NCBI RefSeq assembly: GCF_009857915.1
Contig: NZ_WWCM01000011.1
Coordinates: 115,131 to 179,130 of the forward strand
Source of the DNA: Duganella qianjiadongensis
GTDB taxonomy: Bacteria > Pseudomonadota > Gammaproteobacteria > Burkholderiales > Burkholderiaceae_D
Direction: 5' to 3'
Length of the DNA: 64,000 bases
Under the pieces are notes generated by a model. The model was not told the DNA's origin, did not search any database, and worked only from the letters and a program-made list of their open reading frames with translations. Shown here one piece after another: positions 57,463-64,000 of this stretch. Numbering within the stretch: the first letter of the stretch is position 1; the number at the start of each line of letters is the position of its first letter. The position numbers and the translations under genes are program-made.

Positions 57463-57732
57463 TTACTTACGCAGACCCAGTTTAGCGATCAGATCGCGGT
57501 AACGGGTAGCATCTTTGCCCTTCAGGTAGGACAGCAGCGATTTACGACGGTTAACCATCATAATCAGACCACGACGCGAGTGGTGATCTTTGGTGTGTGC
57601 TTTGAAGTGGGCGTTCAGTTCGTTGATGCGTGCGGTCAGCAGTGCAACTTGAACTTCTGGCGAGCCGGTGTCTTTTTGACCACGGGCGTTGTCCGCAATG
57701 ATAGCGGCTTTGTTGATGTTTTCTACGGTCAT
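57463..57732 (-). CDS. rpsO: 30S ribosomal protein S15
   Basis: S15 binds 16S rRNA early in assembly of the small subunit platform. The 89-aa product begins [18 protein letters not shown] and contains [44 protein letters not shown] and the end LIAKLGLRK. This length and these segments are universal for bacterial S15. The ATG at 57732 is preceded by a AAAGGTAATAT ribosome-binding site. The gene is followed by pnp. Confidence 0.98.
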   Translation of the reverse strand: MTVENINKAAIIADNARGQKDTGSPEVQVALLTARINELNAHFKAHTKDHHSRRGLIMMVNRRKSLLSYLKGKDATRYRDLIAKLGLRK

Positions 57733-57898
57733 GATATTACCTTTCACATGCGGTGCGCGGAGTCTGAACCCTGCCCACCGTGAGCTTCAAAAAAATCTGA
57801 TCGGAAGACCAGACCCGCGATTATAACGGAAATTCGCGCCCATGTATCCTGATTTGACTACAATCGATCTATCTTCTGCATGGCGCGTGGGGTTTTTC

Positions 57899-58381
57899 AT
57901 GAAAAAAGTTATGGTTGCAACAATATTCGCCATTTCCTTAAGCGCCTGTGCTGGCCTGCAGCCGCCACCTGCCGGCTCCAGCGAGGCCGCTGTCATCGCC
58001 AGTCTGGGCCAGCCTACCGGGCGCTATACACAGGGAAGTAATACCATGCTGGAATATACTCAGGGGCCACTGGGCCAGACCACTTATATGGCGAAACTGG
58101 GGAGCGATGGCCGCCTGCTCTCGTTCGAACAGGTACTCACTAGCGAGAAGTTTGCCAGCGTCGCTATCCAGCGCGATACCAAACAGAGCATCCTCGCAAC
58201 GCTAGGCCGGCCTAACGAGGTAGTGCATTACGCCAGCGTGGATGGCGACGTCTGGCTATACCGCTACAAGGAGCAGCGTGTCTGGGATTCGATGATGCAT
58301 GTCGAATTCGACCGCAACGGCGTGGTACAGGCCATGGTGAATGGCCCCGATCCGGATAGGCAGGGGCGTCAGCTGCGCTAG
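57899..58381 (+). CDS. BamE/SmpA-like lipoprotein
   Basis: A 160-aa lipoprotein. The signal has the lipobox LSAC with the lipidated Cys at residue 17. Two repeats resemble the BamE (SmpA/OmlA) fold: AVIASLGQPTGRYTQG and SILATLGRPNEVVHYA. Asp does not follow the Cys, so it should go to the outer membrane. BamE helps assemble outer-membrane proteins, but this is a paralogue with two copies of the motif, so its role may differ. I chose the ATG at 57899 for the signal peptide. It is divergent from rpsO. Confidence 0.82.
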   Translation: MKKVMVATIFAISLSACAGLQPPPAGSSEAAVIASLGQPTGRYTQGSNTMLEYTQGPLGQTTYMAKLGSDGRLLSFEQVLTSEKFASVAIQRDTKQSILATLGRPNEVVHYASVDGDVWLYRYKEQRVWDSMMHVEFDRNGVVQAMVNGPDPDRQGRQLR

Positions 58382-58406
58382 GCAGTGCCCGCCCCCGCCC
58401 TGTTAC

Positions 58407-59954
58407 TCAGACTTGCGGATTGACGCGCTCGACCTTGGAGTGCAGCTTGTTCAGCGCCGACAGGTAGGCCTTGGCCGAGGCCACGATGATGTCGGGATGA
58501 GCCCCCACGCCATTGACGATGCGGCCATCCTTGGACAGACGCATGGTCACCTCGCCCTGCGACTGGGTGCCGGTGCTGATCGCGTTGACCGAGAACAGTA
58601 CCAGCTCGGCGCCACTGCCCACTTCCGATTCGATCGCATTCACGGTGGCATCGACCGGGCCATCGCCCCGCCCTTCCGAGGTGTGCTCTTCGCCGTCAAT
58701 GGTAAATACCACTTTTGCGCTTGGCGTGCTGCCCGTATCGGACTGCTGCGCCAGACTGATGAAGCGGTAGTATTCGCTATCCTGCGACTGCTGCTCGTCC
58801 GACACCAGCGCCAGAATATCTTCGTCGAAGATATCGGCCTTGCGGTCGGCCAGTTCCTTGAAGCGCACGAAGGCGGCATTGACTTCGGCTTCCGATTCCA
58901 GTTCTATGCCCAGTTCCGTCAGGCGCTGCTTGAAGGCGTTACGGCCCGACAGCTTGCCCAGCACGATCTTGGTGGCGGTCCAGCCCACGTCTTCGGCGCG
59001 CATGATCTCGTAAGTCTCGCGCGATTTCAGCATGCCGTCCTGATGGATACCCGAGGCGTGCGCAAAGGCATTGGCGCCCACCACCGCCTTGTTAGGCTGC
59101 ACGGCAAAGCCGGTAATCTGCGACACCATCTTCGATGCGGCCACGATCTGGGTAGTGTCGATGCCCACATCGAGGTTGTAGTAGGCGCGACGGGTACGCA
59201 GCGCCATCACCACTTCTTCCAGCGCGGTATTACCGGCACGCTCGCCCAGACCGTTGATGGTGCACTCGATCTGGCGTGCGCCGCCTATCATGACACCGGC
59301 CAGCGAGTTGGCCACGGCCAGACCCAGGTCGTTATGGCAGTGCACCGACCAGATGGCCTTGTCCGAATTCGGAATACGTTCGCGCAGGCGGCGTATGGTT
59401 TCGCCGAAAATCTCCGGCACGGCGTAACCCACCGTGTCGGGGAAGTTAATCGTGGTCGCGCCCTCGTCGATCACGCCTTCCAGCACGCGGCACAGGAAGT
59501 CTTCATCGGAACGGCTGCCGTCTTCCGGGCTGAATTCGATGTCGTCGGTATGCTGGCGCGCGAAGCGTACGGCATTGCGGGCCTGCAGCAGCACCTGTTC
59601 CGGCAGCATGCGCAGCTTCATTTCCATGTGCAGCTTGGAAGTGGCGATAAAGGTGTGGATACGTTTGCGCTCGGCCGGTGCCAGCGCTTCGGCAGCGCGG
59701 GCGATGTCGCGGTCATTGGCGCGCGACAGCGAGCAGATGGTCGATTCGCGCACAGCACTGGCGATGGCCCGGATCGACTCGAAGTCGCCCTGCGAAGCGG
59801 CAGCGAAGCCTGCCTCGATCACATCCACGCGCAGCCGTTCCAGCTGCTTGGCGATGCGGACTTTTTCGTCCTTGGTCATGGAGGCGCCCGGCGATTGCTC
59901 GCCGTCGCGCAAGGTGGTGTCAAAGATAATCAGGCGGTTGGATGAGTTGCTCAT
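58407..59954 (-). CDS. leuA: 2-isopropylmalate synthase
   Basis: LeuA condenses acetyl-CoA with 2-oxoisovalerate, the first step of leucine synthesis, in the cytosol. The 515-aa protein has [16 protein letters not shown] at residues 10-25 (metal and substrate binding), the metal His pair in [16 protein letters not shown] and the [18 protein letters not shown] motif. The C-terminal part from about 390 is the leucine-binding regulatory domain. It is the long (LeuA type 1) form. It lies between pssA and rpsO. Confidence 0.98.
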   Translation of the reverse strand: MSNSSNRLIIFDTTLRDGEQSPGASMTKDEKVRIAKQLERLRVDVIEAGFAAASQGDFESIRAIASAVRESTICSLSRANDRDIARAAEALAPAERKRIHTFIATSKLHMEMKLRMLPEQVLLQARNAVRFARQHTDDIEFSPEDGSRSDEDFLCRVLEGVIDEGATTINFPDTVGYAVPEIFGETIRRLRERIPNSDKAIWSVHCHNDLGLAVANSLAGVMIGGARQIECTINGLGERAGNTALEEVVMALRTRRAYYNLDVGIDTTQIVAASKMVSQITGFAVQPNKAVVGANAFAHASGIHQDGMLKSRETYEIMRAEDVGWTATKIVLGKLSGRNAFKQRLTELGIELESEAEVNAAFVRFKELADRKADIFDEDILALVSDEQQSQDSEYYRFISLAQQSDTGSTPSAKVVFTIDGEEHTSEGRGDGPVDATVNAIESEVGSGAELVLFSVNAISTGTQSQGEVTMRLSKDGRIVNGVGAHPDIIVASAKAYLSALNKLHSKVERVNPQV

Positions 59955-60026
59955 AATAGCTCCGTGGCTTGTGCTTCGTTGCTTGAATTCTCAGGGCCTG
60001 CCGCCCTCAGGTCTGTGTATTAGGGC

Positions 60027-60899
60027 TTAGCGGCGTTCGCTGGGATCGCTGGTTTCGTGTTCGGTCTGGATCAGGCTGACTTTCTTGCCCTTGGCCAGAC
60101 GCCATGCAGAGACGACATAACCAGACAGGCCGTAGGCGATAAAGATAGGGAACAGCACTTTAGGCGGATCGATCGACACCAGTGCAAACACCAGCGCAAT
60201 CAGGAACACCGCAATGAACGGCACCGACTTGCGGAAATTGATGTCCTTAAAACTGTAGAACGGCACATTGGTCACCATGGTCAGGCCGGCGAACATGGCG
60301 ATACTCCACGATACCCAGCGCAGTTCGATGCCGGACACTTCCTGATCCACCATCAGCAGAACAAAGCCGGCCACCAGCGCGGCGGCAGAAGGCGATGGCA
60401 GGCCCTGGAAGAAGCGTTTATCCACCACCTGAATATTGGTATTGAAACGGGCCAGACGCAGCGCAGCGCCGGCGCAGTACACAAACGCGGCAATCCAGCC
60501 TAGCTTGCCCAGACCGCGCAGCGACCATTCATAGATCACCAGCGCAGGCGCCGCGCCGAACGACACCATGTCGGACAGGCTGTCGTACTGGGCGCCGAAC
60601 TCGCTCTGGGTATTGGTCAGACGGGCTACACGGCCATCCAGACCATCGAGCACCATGGCGATGAAGATCGCCCATGCTGCATGTTCGAACTTCAGATTCA
60701 TCGCCATCACGATGGCGTAAAAACCGCAGAACAGAGCCGCCGTGGTGAAAGCATTCGGCAGCAGATAGATGCCACGATGACGCGGCCGGTCCAGATCCTC
60801 CCCGCGGGCACGACGGGCAAAACGGGCAAAGCGCGACATCTGCGGAGTTTTCGCCAGGGTAGGGCCTGCCTTGGTGCGGCGGCGGGGGAATTTAGCCAT
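60027..60899 (-). CDS. pssA: CDP-diacylglycerol-serine O-phosphatidyltransferase
   Basis: PssA makes phosphatidylserine from CDP-diacylglycerol and serine, the first step to phosphatidylethanolamine. The 290-aa protein is the membrane-bound type, with several helices after a basic N-terminus. The CDP-alcohol phosphotransferase motif is complete in VLDGLDGRVARLTNTQSEFGAQYDSLSD (given by its DG-AR-G-D-D residues). It precedes leuA by about 70 bases on the same strand, an order known in Burkholderiales. Confidence 0.96.
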   Translation of the reverse strand: MAKFPRRRTKAGPTLAKTPQMSRFARFARRARGEDLDRPRHRGIYLLPNAFTTAALFCGFYAIVMAMNLKFEHAAWAIFIAMVLDGLDGRVARLTNTQSEFGAQYDSLSDMVSFGAAPALVIYEWSLRGLGKLGWIAAFVYCAGAALRLARFNTNIQVVDKRFFQGLPSPSAAALVAGFVLLMVDQEVSGIELRWVSWSIAMFAGLTMVTNVPFYSFKDINFRKSVPFIAVFLIALVFALVSIDPPKVLFPIFIAYGLSGYVVSAWRLAKGKKVSLIQTEHETSDPSERR

Positions 60900-60958
60900 A
60901 GTGTTCCGATTCCTAAAAGCTGAAGTTAGTGCGCCACCATTATAGTGGAGCCAACAAT

Positions 60959-60989
60959 AAAAAAGGGGGATAGTCGCACCATCCCCCTT
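60959..60989 (-). terminator. rho-independent terminator of the SIMPL-domain gene
   Basis: AAGGGGGAT (60963-60971) and ATCCCCCTT (60981-60989) form a perfect 9-bp stem with a nine-base loop. On the minus strand the stem is followed by TTTT and ATTG. It lies 81 bases after the stop of the SIMPL gene and before pssA, so it ends the SIMPL transcript. Confidence 0.9.
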
Positions 60990-61070
60990 GATTCTGACGC
61001 GATCCGCCGACTAAATCGGCCTACCTGACCGATGCTGCGATGTTTGCCTCAGGCCTGCGCCGGCTCGGGC

Positions 61071-61853
61071 TTATTTGAAGCGTACCTTGGCCACCAGCCC
61101 CACTTGCACGGTGGTCTCGCCCGGCTCGAAACTAGGCTCGGCCACTGCGCTGTCCTCTGCCATTTTGGCCGCGCGCATCATCAGCGGTGCCGGTGCAGCG
61201 AACTGGGCTTCGCGCAGGTAATTGCCAGTGCCTTCGAAATCCACCGCTTCCAGCACCGCGTCGCCGGCACTGCGCCCCATCGCCTTGGCCATGAATGCGA
61301 CGCGGTCATTCAGATTGCGATAGGCCGATGCAATCCGCGCCTCATCGAGCTGGCGCGTAGTTTCCGGCGTCAGGCCGAACTGCAGATTATTCAGTGCCAG
61401 CAGCTTCTGCGCTGCAGCCACGGTCTTAGGCAGCTTATCCAGACTGGTGGTGGTCATCTGCACATACTGGCCTACCCGCCAGCCCGTAATCACACGCTGG
61501 CGGACCGGCTGGCCATTTGCCTGCGGACGTTCTTCCGAATACACGGGATAGGTGTAATAGCCCTGCGTTTTCAGCATGGCGACCGGATCTTCCTTCTTCA
61601 GAATATCGAGTCCCTGCCGCATCTTGGTGTTTACCCGCGAGGCGGCCACGGCCTTATCCTTGTCCTGCTCCTCGATGGCTAGCGTTGCCACCACCTGATC
61701 ATTGGCATGGCGCACTTCGCCAGAGGCAGGCACCACCACCAGCGTGCCACTGGTCTGCAGCATGGCTTCCGGCGCTGCCGCCGCAGCGGAAATAGCCAGC
61801 GTTGCCACCGTGGCAGCAGCGAGTGATTTGAAAACGGTCTTAGCAGCGGTCAT
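61071..61853 (-). CDS. secreted SIMPL-domain (DUF541) protein
   Basis: A 260-aa exported protein; signal peptide ends near ISAAAAAPEA. The body has the SIMPL/DUF541 layout: SGEVRHANDQVVATLAIEEQD, TQGYYTYPVYSEER, RVITGWRVGQYVQMTTTSLDKLP, LNNLQFGLTPET and a C-terminal TTVQVGLVAKVRFK. Such proteins sit in the periplasm or outer membrane and are linked in some bacteria to stress tolerance; mechanism unknown. The ATG at 61853 has a GGAG seven bases upstream and is preferred over the ATG at 61865. Confidence 0.86.
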   Translation of the reverse strand: MTAAKTVFKSLAAATVATLAISAAAAAPEAMLQTSGTLVVVPASGEVRHANDQVVATLAIEEQDKDKAVAASRVNTKMRQGLDILKKEDPVAMLKTQGYYTYPVYSEERPQANGQPVRQRVITGWRVGQYVQMTTTSLDKLPKTVAAAQKLLALNNLQFGLTPETTRQLDEARIASAYRNLNDRVAFMAKAMGRSAGDAVLEAVDFEGTGNYLREAQFAAPAPLMMRAAKMAEDSAVAEPSFEPGETTVQVGLVAKVRFK

Positions 61854-62025
61854 AACAGACTCCATAGCAAGTTTAACAACGTAGCCAACTTTACCCGATT
61901 TCCCCACGCCAACCCGTAACACATGGTGAGCGTTTGTAACAATACGCGTGCAAGAATTGCTGCACAAATGCTGCACTCGCGTCCGCCTATGGTACATTCG
62001 CCCCACTTCGACTGCGAAAGTGCCC

Positions 62026-62889
62026 ATGTCGTACCCCTATCTGAGCGACGTCATACTGGCCGTAAGCGGCTACGCCCTGCCCTTGCCGCTGGCCACCTTC
62101 GGCCTGTTCGTGGCGCTGGGGGCACTGGCGGCAGGCGCCAGCTTCCGCGCCGAACTCAAACGTCTGTATGCCATAGGCCGCATCGGGCCAGCCTATGTCG
62201 GCGGTCTGACCCGCCCGCCGCAGGATATCGTCAGCGATTTCATCATCGTCGTCCTGATCGCTGGCGTGCTGGGCGCGCGCCTGTTCCACATCCTCGATCA
62301 TCTGGATCAATTTTTTGCCGATCCGCTGGGCATGGTACTGACCCGTTCGGGCCTGAGCATCTTTGGCGGCCTGATCTTCGGCACCGGTGCCGGCATGCTG
62401 TGCGCGCGCCGCTGGCGTCTGCCCGTCAAGCCCCTGCTGGACGCCGCCGCACCGGCACTGATGCTGGGCTACGCCATCGGCCGCATCGGCTGCCAGATTT
62501 CCGGTGATGGCGACTGGGGCATCGCCGCCAACATGGCGCTCAAGCCGGACTGGCTACCCACGTGGCTGTGGGCCCAGACTTACGACAACAATATCTACGG
62601 CGAACTGATCGCTGCACCGGGTGTCTATCCGACCCCGATGTACGAAACGGCCATGGCCCTGCTGTGCTTTGCCGTACTGTGGGCGGTGCGGCGCCATCCG
62701 TTCCGCACCGGCTGGCTGTTTGCCCTGTACGTACTGCTGGCCGGCGCAGAGCGCCTGCTGATCGAACAGATCCGCGTCAACCCCGTCATCGATCTGGGCA
62801 GCCTGCACGCCACCCAAGCCGAACTGATCGCCAGCGCCCTGATCGTCTTAGGGCTGATCGGCCTGCTACTCCACCGCCAGCGCCACTAA
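62026..62889 (+). CDS. Lgt-family protein (prolipoprotein diacylglyceryl transferase-like)
   Basis: A 287-aa inner-membrane protein with about seven helices, in the fold of Lgt, which attaches diacylglycerol to the lipobox Cys of prolipoproteins. The signature region reads GYAIGRIGCQISGDGDWG at about residues 147-164. The Arg of GRxG is kept, but the Asn after it in Lgt (GRxGN) is Cys, and the following Asn-Gly-Glu is Ser-Gly-Asp. SIFGGLIFG near residue 117 and YPTPMYETAMALL are typical. It is therefore a divergent paralogue; whether it is the only Lgt cannot be told here. Divergent from the SIMPL gene. Confidence 0.8.
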   Translation: MSYPYLSDVILAVSGYALPLPLATFGLFVALGALAAGASFRAELKRLYAIGRIGPAYVGGLTRPPQDIVSDFIIVVLIAGVLGARLFHILDHLDQFFADPLGMVLTRSGLSIFGGLIFGTGAGMLCARRWRLPVKPLLDAAAPALMLGYAIGRIGCQISGDGDWGIAANMALKPDWLPTWLWAQTYDNNIYGELIAAPGVYPTPMYETAMALLCFAVLWAVRRHPFRTGWLFALYVLLAGAERLLIEQIRVNPVIDLGSLHATQAELIASALIVLGLIGLLLHRQRH

Positions 62890-63281
62890 CTCCGGCAAGA
62901 ACAGATAAAAAATCAACAGATATGTTGCTCTTCGCTTGCTGCATTCAACATACCTGTCATGCTCCGCTACGACTATTCAACGCATATGTCGCGTATTCAG
63001 CGTTCCACTTCTTAGTTGCAGGCATCGTTCAATTAATTAGAAGCGAACACCTCCCACAAACACCCTTCTAAAAATCCGAACAAGTGGTCAGACTTTTAGA
63101 AAGTTCAAGGTGTTTCAGAGGAAGAAATTGCACATTCGAAGAACCTAGTTGATCTCTATCAGCGAAAATTCGCAACGAAACTAAAATTGATTAATTATCA
63201 ATCTTATTGACAATTAGTCATTTACAGTAAGTATGACAACTTCGTTGCACGACTGTCGGTCATCCACAAAATAAGTTCAGG
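62890..63281. other. AT-rich intergenic stretch without recognised feature
   Basis: About 390 bases between the Lgt-like gene and the truncated RHS gene. It is clearly richer in A and T than the rest of the window and has short open frames without ribosome-binding sites or family likeness. I see no tRNA, terminator with a T-run, or repeat array. The composition change suggests acquired DNA around the RHS gene. Confidence 0.5.
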
Positions 63282-63932
63282 ATGATTTGTCGAAGAATTC
63301 TCTATGGAGGCAATACGTTCTTCAAGCTCCTTTGCAAAACTATTTTTCTGATATTCGCGGTGCCCTTCCAAGCAATGGCTGCGGAAGGAACTATTGGCTG
63401 GTTCTATGTCGAATTTGGCAAACCGGGCCTGCAATATGCCACCAACCCCATTGAGGCATGCCAAAAGGCGAAAATTATTGCCTTCAGGGGATTGATATCG
63501 ATACAACCGATGAATTCAGCAGCAACTGCCTACTCTTGTTGGTTAAAGGAAATCCCGCCTGGCAATACAATAAGTGGCGCCATGACGAGTTTGCATTGCG
63601 ATACTGGCTACGTGCCACAATTTCCGGGAATCTGCGTAAAAAAGGTCCCCAATGTAAAGCCTCTCATTCCGATAGTCCCAACTATCCTATCGTTGGCGCC
63701 AATAGAGTGTTCAGCTAGTAATCCCGGCTTCACAATGGGAAACCCTGTCATCCTTTCAACAGGAACGAAAATACAGATGGAAAGCGACCTCAGGGGAAAT
63801 CCGTGGGGAACGCTCGACATCAATAGAATCTATCGATATTTCCGTAATCCAGTAGACTCTCCCACCGGCGGCACTGAACCGTTCCGGGATTTTGAGAGGC
63901 CCCGTGGTGTGAGTCAGACCGGGATGGCTTGA
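63282..63932 (+). CDS. N-terminal fragment of an RHS-repeat protein, interrupted by an IS element
   Basis: The 216-aa frame starts with a signal peptide (ending FQAMAAEGT) and has several Cys (ACQKAK, YSCWLK, LHCDTGY, GICVKK, IECSASN). From about residue 150 it shows the entry of RHS/YD-repeat proteins: TMGNPVILSTGTKIQMESDL and then IYRYFRNPVDSPTGG. RHS proteins of this kind are hundreds to thousands of residues long and act in contact toxins or surface structures. Here the family likeness stops at about GTEPF (about 63885), and the last residues are read from an IS3-family end. The gene is thus broken. The ATG at 63282 has only a weak ribosome-binding site. Confidence 0.65.
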   Translation: MICRRILYGGNTFFKLLCKTIFLIFAVPFQAMAAEGTIGWFYVEFGKPGLQYATNPIEACQKAKIIAFRGLISIQPMNSAATAYSCWLKEIPPGNTISGAMTSLHCDTGYVPQFPGICVKKVPNVKPLIPIVPTILSLAPIECSASNPGFTMGNPVILSTGTKIQMESDLRGNPWGTLDINRIYRYFRNPVDSPTGGTEPFRDFERPRGVSQTGMA

Positions 63933-64000
63933 CCGGAAAGTTGACGATAGTAATTCATTTCAGCTTCAGCAGGCGGGATATGGCCAATCGATTCCAGCAA
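63893..64000 (-). mobile_element. end of an IS3-family insertion sequence (partial)
   Basis: The transposase C-terminus on the minus strand and the abrupt end of the RHS frame place the IS end at about 63893, where the sequence reads TGAGAGGCCCCGTGG; IS3-family ends normally begin with TG. The inverted repeat partner and the target duplication lie beyond position 64000, so the exact border is an estimate. Confidence 0.6.
63914..64000 (-). CDS. IS3-family transposase (OrfB), C-terminal part only
   Basis: The last 28 codons are visible, ending ESIGHIPPAEAEMNYYRQL followed by SGQAIPV and a stop at 63914-63916. This ending (GYIPPAEAE-x-NYY) is the common C-terminus of the DDE integrase-type OrfB of IS3-family elements. 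The catalytic core lies outside the window. Confidence 0.85.
   Translation of the reverse strand: MLESIGHIPPAEAEMNYYRQLSGQAIPV

Noticed and set aside
1..64000. CRISPR array or phage region.
   Set aside because: No series of equal direct repeats with spacers, no Cas genes, and no phage structural genes were seen in the window.

Overview
The window looks like the chromosome of a betaproteobacterium, most likely an Oxalobacteraceae member (Massilia / Duganella / Janthinobacterium group). This rests on the Burkholderiales-type order pssA-leuA-rpsO-pnp ... qor-tpiA-secG-tRNA-Leu-nuoA-to-N-DUF2818-NUDIX, on the proteins themselves and on the fairly GC-rich coding sequence. The genus is an inference; no search was run.

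Layout. Positions 1-20087 are housekeeping, all on the minus strand: the 5' part of ispF, ispD, a small secreted HExxH protein, a NUDIX hydrolase, a DUF2818 protein, the complete 14-gene nuoA-N operon for respiratory complex I, a tRNA-Leu(GAG) with its own terminator, secG, tpiA and a quinone-oxidoreductase-like gene. Positions 54995-61853 return to the same conserved backbone, again on the minus strand: DUF29, pnp, rpsO, leuA, pssA and a SIMPL-domain protein, with a BamE-like lipoprotein and an Lgt-family gene on the plus strand.

Between pnp and qor lies about 35 kb of accessory genes (about 20.1-55.0 kb) that reads as several self-contained modules. (a) An iron module: a catecholate-type TonB receptor with a clear sigma70 promoter and Fur-like repeats, then an FMN-dependent alpha-hydroxy-acid dehydrogenase, a PiuC/YbiX hydroxylase, a PepSY protein and a b561 cytochrome. 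(b) Small envelope proteins (Sel1 repeats, GIN domain, a short secreted peptide). (c) A carbohydrate uptake and sensing locus on the minus strand: binding protein, two permeases and ATPase, a carbohydrate-type TonB receptor, then a second GtsA-like binding protein whose gene overlaps an OmpR-type regulator and an EnvZ-like kinase. (d) A TonB receptor followed two bases later by a MINPP-type histidine phosphatase (RHG and HAE motifs), a probable phytate uptake and hydrolysis pair. (e) A compact selenocysteine island: fdnG with an in-frame UGA and SECIS hairpin, fdnH, fdnI, fdhE, selA, selB and the tRNA-Sec gene selC. (f) A subclass B3 metallo-beta-lactamase overlapping an alpha/beta hydrolase, and a cytochrome c-sorbosone dehydrogenase fusion.

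The right end (62.9-64.0 kb) is more AT-rich. It holds the start of an RHS-repeat protein cut off by an IS3-family element, whose transposase C-terminus runs off the window.

Together the genes describe an aerobic, respiration-based bacterium with complex I plus a formate dehydrogenase feeding quinones, and with a good capacity to import iron complexes, sugars and possibly phytate through TonB receptors.
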